Notes under the pieces: model-generated | The model's input: only the letters and a program-made list of their open reading frames with translations | What the model was told of the DNA's origin: nothing | Databases searched by the model: none | Shown here: piece by piece, positions 34,141 through 43,833 of the stretch | How the letters are laid out: each line of letters begins with the position of its first letter | How positions within the stretch are numbered: position 1 is the stretch's first letter | Program-made: the position numbers and the translations under genes | Assembly: GCF_001514265.1 (NCBI RefSeq) | Contig: NZ_KQ949002.1 | Span: 160,981-221,829 of the forward strand | From: Streptomyces resistomycificus | GTDB taxonomy: Bacteria; Actinomycetota; Actinomycetes; Streptomycetales; Streptomycetaceae | DNA length: 60,849 nt | Reading direction: 5' to 3'

Positions 34141-35061
34141 GTGCAGGGAGTGCTGACCGGTTTCGCGGTCATCGCCGTCGTGATCGGCGTCGGCTACGCG
34201 ATCGGGCGGGGCGGCCACCTCGGCGTGCACGGCCGCGAGGTCCTGACCAAGCTCGCCTTCCACGTGGCCACACCGGCCCTGCTGTTCACCACACTCGCCG
34301 GGACCGACCTGTCGCTGGTCTTCTCCAGCCGCCTGCTGGTGACCGCGCTGAGCACGGCAGCGGCGGCGGGGGTCTTCGTCGCGGTGGGTGTCGCACGGGG
34401 CTGGGGGGTGGGCCGTACGACGATCGGCGCGCTGTGCTCGAGTTACGTCAACTCCGGCAACCTCGGTATCCCGATCGCCGTGTACGTGCTGGGCGACGCG
34501 TCCCTGGTGGCCCCGGTCCTGCTGTTCCAGCTGCTCGTCCTCACGCCGATCGCGCTGACCGTCCTGGACCTGTCGGGCCGGGTCGAGAAGGGCCCGGTGT
34601 GGCAGCGGCTGCTCACCCCGTTGCGGAACCCGATCGCGGTGGGGTCGCTGGCCGGGGTCGTCGTGTCGGCGAGCGGGCTGCCGATCCCGGCTCCCGTCAT
34701 GGACCCGCTCACCCTGATCGGCAACATGTCCGTCCCGGCGGTCCTGCTCGCCTTCGGCATCTCCCTGTGCGGCAGCGCGATGCCCGGCCGGGGCCCGGAC
34801 CGCGGGCTCGTGCTGCTCTCGGTCGCGCTGAAGTCGGCGGGCCAGCCGTTGGTGGCCTGGGCTCTGGCGGCGGGGGTGTTCGGCCTGCACGGCGCTCCGC
34901 TGCTCGACGTGGTGGTGACCTCGGCCCTGCCGGCCGCGCAGAACCTCTTCACGTACGCGTCCGGTTACGGGGTGGGCGAGCGGTTGGCGCGGGACTCGAT
35001 CCTGGTGTCGACGGTGCTGGCGGTGCCGGTGCTGGTCGTGGTGGCGGCGTTGCTGGGCTGA
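34141..35061 (+). CDS. AEC (auxin efflux carrier) family transporter
   Basis: 306 aa, about ten hydrophobic helices in two repeats. The family motif SSYVNSGNLGIPIAVYVLGD lies at about 100, and LPAAQNLFTYASGYG at about 270. Bacterial AEC proteins export organic acids or similar small anions; the substrate cannot be predicted here. GTG start with GAGGAGG 6 nt upstream. Monocistronic; ends at a terminator shared with the convergent deoA operon. Confidence 0.88.
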   Translation: MQGVLTGFAVIAVVIGVGYAIGRGGHLGVHGREVLTKLAFHVATPALLFTTLAGTDLSLVFSSRLLVTALSTAAAAGVFVAVGVARGWGVGRTTIGALCSSYVNSGNLGIPIAVYVLGDASLVAPVLLFQLLVLTPIALTVLDLSGRVEKGPVWQRLLTPLRNPIAVGSLAGVVVSASGLPIPAPVMDPLTLIGNMSVPAVLLAFGISLCGSAMPGRGPDRGLVLLSVALKSAGQPLVAWALAAGVFGLHGAPLLDVVVTSALPAAQNLFTYASGYGVGERLARDSILVSTVLAVPVLVVVAALLG

Positions 35062-35100
35062 CCTGCCCTCGTCCGGTGCGGACCCCGGTTCGGACACGCC

Positions 35101-35136
35101 GAACGGGACCGGTGCGGTCCGCCACCGGTCCCGTTC
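35101..35136. terminator. 14-bp hairpin, bidirectional terminator
   Basis: Arms 35101-35114 (GAACGGGACCGGTG) and 35123-35136 are perfectly complementary, loop 8 nt. It lies between the convergent AEC gene and deoA. Confidence 0.85.
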
Positions 35137-35157
35137 ACGCGAGGGAGCAAGGCCAGG

Positions 35158-36450
35158 TCAGGCGATGCGCTCCAGCACCACCGGCGACGCCGTGAAGGCC
35201 GTTCCGGCCGCCGCGATGTCGTAGGAACCCTCCACCGCCTGGAGCGCGTACTCGAAGCGCTCGGGGGTGTCGGTGTGGAGGGTCAGCAGGGGCTGGCCCT
35301 CGGTGACCTCGTCGCCGGGCTTGGCGTGCATCTCGACGCCCGCGCCCGCCTGCACCGGGTCCTCCTTGCGGGCGCGGCCGGCGCCCAGGCGCCAGGCGGC
35401 GACGCCGATGCCGTAGGCGTCGAGGCGGGTGAGGACGCCCGAGGAGGGGGCCTTGATCACGTGCTGCTCGCGGGCCACCGGCAGCGTCGCGTCCGGGTCG
35501 CCGCCCTGGGCCGCGATCATGCGGCGCCAGACGTCCATGGCGGAGCCGTCGGCGAGCGCCTTCGCCGGGTCCGCGTCCTTCACGCCGGCCGCGTCGAGCA
35601 TCTCGCGGGCCAGGGCGACGGTCAGTTCCACGACGTCCGCCGGGCCACCGCCCGCGAGGACCTCCACCGACTCGCGGACCTCCAGCGCGTTGCCCGCCGT
35701 CAGGCCGAGCGGGGTCGCCATGTCGGTGAGGAGGGCGACCGTCTTCACTCCGTGGTCCGTGCCCAGGCCCACCATCGTGGAGGCCAGCTCCCGCGCGTCC
35801 TCGATGGTCTTCATGAAGGCGCCGGTGCCGACCTTCACGTCCAGGACCAGCGAGCCGGTGCCCTCGGCGATCTTCTTCGACATGATGGACGAGGCGATCA
35901 GGGGGATCGCCTCCACCGTGCCCGTGACGTCGCGCAGGGCGTACAGCTTCTTGTCCGCCGGGGCCAGGCCGTCGCCCGCCGCGCAGATCACCGCGCCGGT
36001 GCCGTCCAGCACCGACAGCATCTCCTCGTTCGAGAGCAGGGCGCGCCAGCCGGGGATCGACTCCAGCTTGTCCAGGGTGCCGCCGGTGTGGCCGAGGCCG
36101 CGTCCCGACAGCTGCGGGACGGCGGCCCCGCAGGCGGCCACGAGGGGCGCCAGCGGAAGGGTGATCTTGTCACCCACGCCACCCGTGGAGTGCTTGTCGG
36201 CCGTCGGACGGGACAGGGACGAGAAGTCCATGCGCTCGCCGGAGGCGATCATCGCGGCCGTCCAGCGGGCGATCTCCCGGCGGTTCATGCCGTTGAGCAG
36301 GATCGCCATCGCGAGCGCGGACATCTGCTCGTCGGCGACCTCCCCGCGGGTGTACGCGTCGATGACCCAGTCGATCTGCTGGTCGCTGAGCTCACCGCGG
36401 TCCCGCTTGGTGCGGATCACGGAGATGACATCCATCGACAACAACGTCAT
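35158..36450 (-). CDS. deoA: Thymidine/pyrimidine-nucleoside phosphorylase
   Basis: 430 aa. Phosphorolysis of thymidine and deoxyuridine/uridine to base plus (deoxy)ribose 1-phosphate. The family signature is complete: KHSTGGVGDKITLPLAPLVA and SGRGLGHTGGTLDKLE, with the phosphate-binding STGGVGDK loop; EGTGSLVLDVKVGTGAFMK follows. Start chosen at ATG 36450 (GGAAGGA 6 nt upstream), five residues before MDVISVIRTKRDRG. Last gene of the transporter-cdd-deoA operon, but separated from cdd by a 17-bp-stem hairpin, so its level may differ from that of the upstream genes. Confidence 0.94.
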   Translation of the reverse strand: MTLLSMDVISVIRTKRDRGELSDQQIDWVIDAYTRGEVADEQMSALAMAILLNGMNRREIARWTAAMIASGERMDFSSLSRPTADKHSTGGVGDKITLPLAPLVAACGAAVPQLSGRGLGHTGGTLDKLESIPGWRALLSNEEMLSVLDGTGAVICAAGDGLAPADKKLYALRDVTGTVEAIPLIASSIMSKKIAEGTGSLVLDVKVGTGAFMKTIEDARELASTMVGLGTDHGVKTVALLTDMATPLGLTAGNALEVRESVEVLAGGGPADVVELTVALAREMLDAAGVKDADPAKALADGSAMDVWRRMIAAQGGDPDATLPVAREQHVIKAPSSGVLTRLDAYGIGVAAWRLGAGRARKEDPVQAGAGVEMHAKPGDEVTEGQPLLTLHTDTPERFEYALQAVEGSYDIAAAGTAFTASPVVLERIA

Positions 36451-36477
36451 GGCTTTCCTTCCGAACATCAGAAAACG

Positions 36478-36525
36478 GTGCGGCCCCTCCGAGTGACCGA
36501 TGTGCGCAACTCGGAGGGGCCGCAC
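36478..36525 (-). terminator. 17-bp intercistronic hairpin between cdd and deoA
   Basis: Arms 36478-36494 and 36509-36525 are perfectly complementary with a 14-nt loop. On the minus strand it is followed by GTTTTC. It lies inside an operon, so it may attenuate deoA expression or protect the upstream mRNA end. Confidence 0.7.
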
Positions 36526-36530
36526 GAGAG

Positions 36531-36923
36531 TTACTTGCTGAGATGGTCCGGCCCGAAGGCCTGCGGCAGCATCTCCGACAGCGGCAGGACGCCCGCCGGT
36601 GTCTCCAGGAGCAGGTCGGGGCCGCCGAACTCGTACAGCAGCTGCCGGCAGCGGCCGCACGGGACGAGGACCTCGCCCCGGCCGTCGACGCACGTGAAGT
36701 GCGTCAGCCGGCCGCCCCCGGTGTTCTGCAGCTCCGAGACCAGTCCGCACTCGGCGCACAGACCGAGGCCGTACGAGGCGTTCTCGACGTTGCAGCCGGA
36801 GACCGTGCGCCCGTCGTCGACCAGGGCCGCCACGCCGACCGGGTAGCCGGAGTACGGGGCGTACGCCCGTGACATGGCGTCCCGGGCCACCGAACGCAGC
36901 TTCTCCCAGTCGACGTCGGTCAC
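36531..36923 (-). CDS. cdd: Cytidine deaminase
   Basis: 130 aa. Converts (deoxy)cytidine to (deoxy)uridine, the substrate of the pyrimidine phosphorylase encoded next. Zinc-dependent deaminase motifs: SGCNVENASYGLGLCAECG (C-A-E, with the proton-shuttle Glu) and LVPCGRCRQ (C-x-x-C). Homotetrameric short form. Start overlaps the upstream permease stop by 4 bp, so it is translationally coupled to the nucleoside transporter. Confidence 0.95.
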   Translation of the reverse strand: MTDVDWEKLRSVARDAMSRAYAPYSGYPVGVAALVDDGRTVSGCNVENASYGLGLCAECGLVSELQNTGGGRLTHFTCVDGRGEVLVPCGRCRQLLYEFGGPDLLLETPAGVLPLSEMLPQAFGPDHLSK

Positions 36924-38185
36924 TTGCCCTGTCCCTTCCGGTACGGCATGCCGTCCGCCTTCGGCATCCTGAGGCGCTGGGCCGACAGGGCGAGGACGAC
37001 GAGCGTGATGACGTACGGCGTGGCGGAGACCACCTGGTTGGGGACCTCGTTGGTGCCGAGGTACCAGGCGAGCACCAGACCGCCGATGAGCAGGGTGATC
37101 GCGGACGAGGTGTACTTCTTCCGGAACGCCAGCCAGATGGACCCGATGATCAGCAGCAGCGCGCCGAGCAGCAGCAGCGCGTGGACGTTCTCGGAGCCGC
37201 CCCGCAGGTTGAGGCTGTCGGTGTAGCCGAACAGGCCCGCGCCGATGGCGAGTCCGCCCGGCATCCAGTTGCCGAAGATCATCGCGGCGAGACCGATGTA
37301 ACCGCGGCCGCTGGTCTGGCCCTCCAGGTAGAAGGGGTTGGCGACGATGGCGAGGAAGGCGCCGCCGAGGCCGGCCAGACCGCCGGAGATGATCACGGCG
37401 AGGTACTTGTACTTGTAGACGTTGACGCCGAGGGACTCGGCGGCGACCGGGTTCTCACCGCAGGAGCGCAGCCGCAGACCGAAGGCGGTGCGCCACAGGA
37501 TCCACCAGGTGCCCGGGATCAGCGCGATGGCGATCAGGGTCAGCCAGGAGACGTTGGTGATGAGACCGCCGAGCAGGCCGGCGACGTCGGAGACGAAGAA
37601 CCAGCCCTTGGCGTTCAGGTCGGTCAGCGCGTCCGACAGTCCTGGCACCGTGAAGTGGCCCAGGGAGTCCACCGGAGGGGACTGCTTGGCGGAGCCGCCC
37701 TGGTGGCCCTCGAAGGCGAGGGGGGCGAGGTAGCGGGTGGCGCCGAGGGCGAGGATGTTGATGGCCACGCCGGAGACGATGTGGTTGACGTTGAAGGTGA
37801 CGGTCACGAGGGCGTGCAGCAGGCCGCCGATCGCGCCGCCGATGATGCCGACCAGGACGCCCGTCCACGGGCCCCACTGGAAGCCGGCCCAGGCACCGAA
37901 CCAGGTGCCGAGGATCATCATGCCCTCGAGGCCGATGTTGACGACGCCGGCCCGCTCGGCCCACAGACCGCCGAGACCGGCGAGGCCGATCGGCACGGCG
38001 AGCTGGAGTGCGGTGGACATCTGGCTGACGTTGGTGATGCCGTCGGCACCGGTGATGATGCGGACGATCGAGGTCAGCGCCAGGGCGCCGGCGATGACCA
38101 GCATCAGCACCGGCAGCGACATGCGGCGGCCGGTCGGCGCCGCGGGCTGCAGCGTGGGCTGGTTGAGGTCGGTCACGGTGGTCAT
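36920..38185 (-). CDS. Nucleoside ABC transporter permease (second)
   Basis: 421 aa, RbsC/BPD_transp_2-type permease with 9-10 membrane helices. After a 40-aa hydrophilic N-terminus: LAGLGGLWAERAGVVNIGLEGMM (hallmark of the BmpA-system permeases), ISGGLAGLGGAFLAIV (cytoplasmic EAA-like loop) and AAMIFGNWMPGGLAIGAGLF. Partner of the permease encoded at 38182-39306. ATG overlaps that gene's stop (ATGA). Transports purine/pyrimidine nucleosides in homologous NupPQ-type systems (established family role). Confidence 0.9.
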   Translation of the reverse strand: MTTVTDLNQPTLQPAAPTGRRMSLPVLMLVIAGALALTSIVRIITGADGITNVSQMSTALQLAVPIGLAGLGGLWAERAGVVNIGLEGMMILGTWFGAWAGFQWGPWTGVLVGIIGGAIGGLLHALVTVTFNVNHIVSGVAINILALGATRYLAPLAFEGHQGGSAKQSPPVDSLGHFTVPGLSDALTDLNAKGWFFVSDVAGLLGGLITNVSWLTLIAIALIPGTWWILWRTAFGLRLRSCGENPVAAESLGVNVYKYKYLAVIISGGLAGLGGAFLAIVANPFYLEGQTSGRGYIGLAAMIFGNWMPGGLAIGAGLFGYTDSLNLRGGSENVHALLLLGALLLIIGSIWLAFRKKYTSSAITLLIGGLVLAWYLGTNEVPNQVVSATPYVITLVVLALSAQRLRMPKADGMPYRKGQGK

Positions 38186-39305
38186 CGGCCAGCCACCTCC
38201 TTCTTGTTGTCGTCGGTGGCGCCGAGGACGTTCCCGGCGGCCAGCTCGGCGCCGACCCGGCGCTGCTGGCGGCGCAGACCCCACTCGCGCACGGCCTCGT
38301 ACGAGACGACGACCGAGAGCACGATCAGGCCCTGCATGATGACCGCGATCTCCTTGTCGTAGTCGTGGAAGTCCAGCTCGGGAGAGGCCTTGTCGAGCCA
38401 GGCCCACAGCAGGGCGGCGAAGGCGATGCCGACCGGGCTGTTGCGGCCGAGCAGGGCGATGCCGATGCCGAGGAAGCCGATGCCGGTGGGGAAGTTCAGG
38501 TTGTAGGTGTGGGCGTCGCCGAGCAGGATCGGCAGGCCCGCGAGACCGGCGAGTCCGCCGGAGATCAGCATCGCGGTCAGCACCATGCGCTTGGGGTCGA
38601 CACCGCTGGCCGCCGCGGCCGACTCCGAGGCGCCGGAGGCGCGCAGGTCGAAGCCGAAGCGGGTGCGGTTGAGGACGATCCAGTAGCCGATGCCGAGCAG
38701 CACGGCGAGGACCACGAGGCCGTAGATCTCGCCGGCGTCGCCCAGGCTGAAGCCGGGCACCCAGCCGGACTCGTGCATCTCGCCGGTGGTGCTGTTGTTG
38801 CCGACCTTCACGCCGAAGACGCTGGGCAGCCACAGGTAGGCGATGACCGAGCTCGCGATGGCGTTGAGCATGATCGTGGCGACGACCTCGCTGACCCCGC
38901 GGGTGACCTTGAGGACACCGGCGATACCGGACCAGAACGCGCCGGTGAAGATCGCGGTGAGGAGCAGCAGCGGGATCTGCAGGACCGCCGGGAGGTTGGC
39001 GTGGGCGCCGACGACCGCGGCCATCATGGCGGCGAGCTGGTACTGACCGTCGACGCCGATGTTGAACAGGTTCATCCGGAAGCCGATGGCCACCGCGAGC
39101 GCCGCGATGTAGTACATCGAGGCCTGGTTGATGATCAGGACCTGGATGTCGGAGAACGTGGCCTGCTCGAACATGATCGAGAAGGGCTCTACCGGGTTCT
39201 TGCCCGAGGCGACCAGCACGATCGCGCTGAGCACGAAGGCCACGGCGAGCGCGATGACCGGTCCGGCCACCGCGAGGAGCACGCGCTCCCTGTCGAACTT
39301 CTTCA

Positions 39306-39306
<1 letters not shown>
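38182..39306 (-). CDS. Nucleoside ABC transporter permease (first)
   Basis: 374 aa, same permease family: helices from VLLAVAGPVIALAVAFVLSA onward, FRMNLFNIGVDGQYQLAAMM, VVATIMLNAIASSVIAYLWL, and AMLISGGLAGLAGLPILLGD (EAA-like loop). A larger extracytoplasmic loop (VKVGNNSTTGEMHESGWVPG) lies mid-protein. ATG overlaps the ATPase stop by one base (TGATG). Forms the membrane channel with the other permease. Confidence 0.9.
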
Positions 39307-40949
<1,643 letters not shown>

Positions 40950-40977
40950 GGCGCACTCTCCTGGGGACGGGGGCCGT

Positions 40978-40989
40978 CTACGCGCGTAG
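40978..40989. promoter_or_regulatory. Candidate nucleoside-regulon operator (CTACGCGCGTAG), transporter-cdd-deoA operon
   Basis: Perfect palindrome 29 bp upstream of the inferred start of the ABC ATPase gene on the minus strand. The only copy for the whole ATPase-permease-permease-cdd-deoA operon. Confidence 0.78.
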
Positions 40990-41026
40990 CGCCCCTACGG
41001 CATCGAAAGGGGCCCGACGCCCGCGA

Positions 41027-41088
41027 CAACGGGGTACGAGGAGCAGCCTCCCCGTACCCCGTTGAGCGGACGTAACCCCGCGGTTACG
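41027..41088 (-). terminator. Double hairpin after the first BmpA-type lipoprotein gene
   Basis: CAACGGGGTACG (41027-41038) pairs with 41053-41064 (12 bp), and CGTAACC (41071-41077) with GGTTACG (41082-41088). It separates the lipoprotein gene from the transporter operon, so binding protein and membrane parts can be made at different levels. Confidence 0.7.
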
Positions 41089-41109
41089 TGCTGCTCAGGG
41101 TGTTGCTGT

Positions 41110-42159
41110 TCAGCTGCTCTTGACCTTGATCTCGCCGCTGATGATCTTCTCCTTGGCCGTCTTCACGGCGTCCTGGAGCTCGGTGTTGTCCGCGAACTTC
41201 GGGTTCGAGTTCGAGAGGCCGACCTCGCCGGTCTTCAGATCGCCCCTGACGATACCGGTCTCGGGCTTGCCGTCCTCGACCGACTTCGCCAGGTTGTACA
41301 CCGCCTTGGCGACGTCCTTCATCGCCGAGGTGAGGATGGAGTCCTTGTACTTCGCGAGGGCTCCCTGCTTGTACTGGTCGGAGTCGACGCCGATCGCCCA
41401 GACCTTGTTGGCGGCGGCGGCCTCGATCACGCCCTGGCCGGACAGACCGGCGGCCGCGTAGACGACGTCGGCCTTCTTCTCGATCTGGCCCTCGGCGGCC
41501 GTCTTGCCCTTGTCGGGGCTGGAGAAGCCGCCCTCCTCCGCGGTCTGCGTCAGGTACTGCGAGAGGACCTTGACCTTGGCGTCGGTGTCCTTGACGCCCT
41601 GCTCGAAGCCCGCCTGGAACTTGTGGATCAGCGGGATGTCCACGCCGCCCACGAAGCCCACGACGTTGGTCTTGGTGCTCTTGGCCGCCGCGACGCCGGC
41701 GAGGTACGAGGCCTCCTCCTCGGAGAAGACCAGGTCCGCCACATTGTCCGCCTCGACCGTCGAGTCGTCCACGATGCCGAAGGTGGTGTCCGGGAACTTG
41801 GCGGCGACCTCCTTGACGGCCGGCGCGTACGCGTAGCCGACGCCGATCACGGGGTTGTAGCCCTGCTTGGCCAGCGAGGACAGACGCTGGGCCTTGTCGG
41901 CGTCGGTCTCGCCCTCGGTGGGCTCGACGTCGTCCGTCTCGTAGCCGAACTCCTTCTTCGCCTCCTCCAGGCCCGCGAACGCCGCGTCGTTGAAGGACTG
42001 GTCGCCCTTGCCGCCGACGTCGTACGCGATGGCGAGACCCTTGTCACCCTTCGAGTCCGTCGAACCGGCGGAGGTGGAGGTGCCGCCGCAGGCGGAGAGG
42101 GCGAGGGCCAGGGAGGCGGTCGCTGCGCCTGCGACCGTGATCCGGGAAATCCGGCGCAT
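41110..42159 (-). CDS. BmpA-type nucleoside-binding lipoprotein (paralogue 1)
   Basis: 349 aa. Signal peptide with lipobox LSAC (MRRISRITVAGAATASLALA-LSAC). The mature protein is a Bmp/PnrA-like periplasmic-binding fold: LAIAYDVGGKGDQSFNDAAF, GFVGGVDIPLIHKFQAGFEQ, VYAAAGLSGQGVIEAAAANK and WAIGVDSDQYKQ. Members bind purine and pyrimidine nucleosides for ABC import. ATG 42159 with AGGAG; an operator-like TAACGCGCGTAG lies 67 bp upstream. Closely related to the next gene, from a tandem duplication. Confidence 0.92.
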   Translation of the reverse strand: MRRISRITVAGAATASLALALSACGGTSTSAGSTDSKGDKGLAIAYDVGGKGDQSFNDAAFAGLEEAKKEFGYETDDVEPTEGETDADKAQRLSSLAKQGYNPVIGVGYAYAPAVKEVAAKFPDTTFGIVDDSTVEADNVADLVFSEEEASYLAGVAAAKSTKTNVVGFVGGVDIPLIHKFQAGFEQGVKDTDAKVKVLSQYLTQTAEEGGFSSPDKGKTAAEGQIEKKADVVYAAAGLSGQGVIEAAAANKVWAIGVDSDQYKQGALAKYKDSILTSAMKDVAKAVYNLAKSVEDGKPETGIVRGDLKTGEVGLSNSNPKFADNTELQDAVKTAKEKIISGEIKVKSS

Positions 42160-42225
42160 GTGTGGTGCTCCTGTCGTACGAGCGCCTGGACGTTTTTCGG
42201 CTTCGGCGCTGGCTTCGCCGCAGAT

Positions 42226-42237
42226 TAACGCGCGTAG
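42226..42237. promoter_or_regulatory. Operator variant (TAACGCGCGTAG) upstream of lipoprotein paralogue 1
   Basis: Differs from CTACGCGCGTAG only in the first two bases; the right arm is intact. Same variant as at 43558. Confidence 0.65.
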
Positions 42238-42362
42238 ACCTGGCTGAAAACCCCTTCTGTCCACCTTGTTATGCGCCCGTGCCCAACGTGACTCCCGCCC
42301 GCCCTCACAGACTTGTCGACCGCAAAGGGAGCGTGGCCGTGGTGACCTGCGCCGACCACGAC

Positions 42363-42399
42363 GAAGCGGGCGGGCACCCTGGGGATGCCCGCCCGCTTC
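42363..42399 (-). terminator. 14-bp hairpin after lipoprotein paralogue 2
   Basis: Arms 42363-42376 (GAAGCGGGCGGGCA) and 42386-42399 pair perfectly, loop 9 nt. A smaller ACCGT/ACGGT hairpin lies next to it. It ends the minus-strand transcript of the upstream lipoprotein gene. Confidence 0.75.
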
Positions 42400-42447
42400 C
42401 TACCGTTTTGACGGTTTTCGCCCGTTCGGGCGTAAGATCCGTCGGTC

Positions 42448-43503
42448 TTACTCGGTCTTGACCTTGATGGTGCCGTCGATGATCTCTTCCTTCGCCTTGG
42501 CCACGGCGTCGGTGAGGCCGGCGACCTTCGCGAACTCCGGGTTGCTCTCGGACAGGCCGACGCCGTTCACCTTCAGGTCGAAGACCTGGGTGCCGGTCAG
42601 CGGCTTGCCGTCCTCGACCGACTTCGCCAGGGAGTACACCGCCCCGCCGACGTCCTTGAGCGCGGAGGTCAGGATGTAGCTCTTGTACGAGGCGAGGGCC
42701 GCCTGCTTGTACTGGTCGGAGTCGACGCCGATCGCCCAGACCTTCGCCTTGGCGGCTGCCTCGATCACGCCCTGACCGGACAGGCCGGCGGCCGCGTAGA
42801 GGACGTCGGCGTTCTTCTCGATCTGGCCCTCGGCGGCGGCCTTGCCCTTGTCGGGGCTGGAGAAGCCGCCCTCCTCCGCGGTCTGCGTCAGGTACTGCGA
42901 GATGACCTTGACCTTGGAGTTGGTGTCCGTGACGCCCTGCTCGAAGCCCGCCTCGAACTTGTGGATCAACGGGATGTCGACACCGCCCACGAAGCCGACG
43001 GTGTTGGTCTTCGTGGCCTTGGCGGCGGCGACACCGGCGAGGTAGGAGGCCTCCTGCTCGGCGAAGACGAGGGACGCCACGTTGTCGCCCTTGACCTCCG
43101 AGTCGACGATGCCGAAGGTGGTCTTCGGGTACTTCGCGGCCACGGCCTCCATCGCGGGACCGTAGACGAAGCCGACGCCGATGACCGGGTTGTAGCCCTG
43201 CTTGGCCAGCGAGGACAGGCGCTGCTCCTTGTCGGCGTCGGTCTCGCCCTCGTTGGGCTCGACGTCGGCCGTCTTGTAGCCGAACTCCTTCTGGGCCTTC
43301 TGCAGGCCCGCGTAGGCGGCGTCGTTGAAGGACTGGTCGCCCTTGCCGCCGATGTCGTACGCGATGGCGAGACCGAGGGAGCCCTTGGACTCGGTGCTGT
43401 CGCCGCTGCCGCTGTCGGTGCTGGTTCCGCCGCAGGCGGTTGCGGCGAGTGCGAGCGACGCGACCCCCACCGCGACGCGGGTCAGTTTGGAAATCTGACG
43501 CAT
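42448..43503 (-). CDS. BmpA-type nucleoside-binding lipoprotein (paralogue 2)
   Basis: 351 aa. Lipobox in LALAATACGG; the mature protein shares long identical stretches with paralogue 1 (AIAYDIGGKGDQSFNDAAYA, GFVGGVDIPLIHKFEAGFEQ, AAAGLSGQGVIEAAAKAKVW). Differences cluster in surface segments and around the ligand pocket flanks, so specificity may differ. ATG 43503, GGGGAA site. Own operator variant 55 bp upstream and own terminator, so it is transcribed independently of its copy. Confidence 0.92.
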   Translation of the reverse strand: MRQISKLTRVAVGVASLALAATACGGTSTDSGSGDSTESKGSLGLAIAYDIGGKGDQSFNDAAYAGLQKAQKEFGYKTADVEPNEGETDADKEQRLSSLAKQGYNPVIGVGFVYGPAMEAVAAKYPKTTFGIVDSEVKGDNVASLVFAEQEASYLAGVAAAKATKTNTVGFVGGVDIPLIHKFEAGFEQGVTDTNSKVKVISQYLTQTAEEGGFSSPDKGKAAAEGQIEKNADVLYAAAGLSGQGVIEAAAKAKVWAIGVDSDQYKQAALASYKSYILTSALKDVGGAVYSLAKSVEDGKPLTGTQVFDLKVNGVGLSESNPEFAKVAGLTDAVAKAKEEIIDGTIKVKTE

Positions 43504-43557
43504 CTGAAGTTCCCCATTCTCCAAAGCCCCGCAGTGGGTGCTGAGTTCGGCGCAGAG

Positions 43558-43569
43558 TAACGCGCGTAG
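43558..43569. promoter_or_regulatory. Operator variant (TAACGCGCGTAG) upstream of lipoprotein paralogue 2
   Basis: Same 12-mer as at 42226, 55 bp before the start codon. The surrounding bases (GAGTAACGCGCGTAGACACT) are also similar between the two paralogues. Confidence 0.65.
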
Positions 43570-43833
43570 ACACTCCTGGGAACGGGGTTCAGTAGGGACG
43601 TTATCCATTCGTGCCGATGGCTGGTTACGTCCTTGTGAACCACCGGATCGAAAGGTGTGGTTGGGACACCGCACCCCACAGGCCCCGTGACTGTTCGTAT
43701 GTCCGGGGTGCCTCCAGCGTGATGGCGCACCTGTCGAGCGCCACGCGCCCAGCGTCCCCCCGCCCCGTCCCGGCCGCAACCGGAACGGGTCTCAACGGGG
43801 TCTCACTCCGGTATCGGCCGCGCCCCAGGCCGG

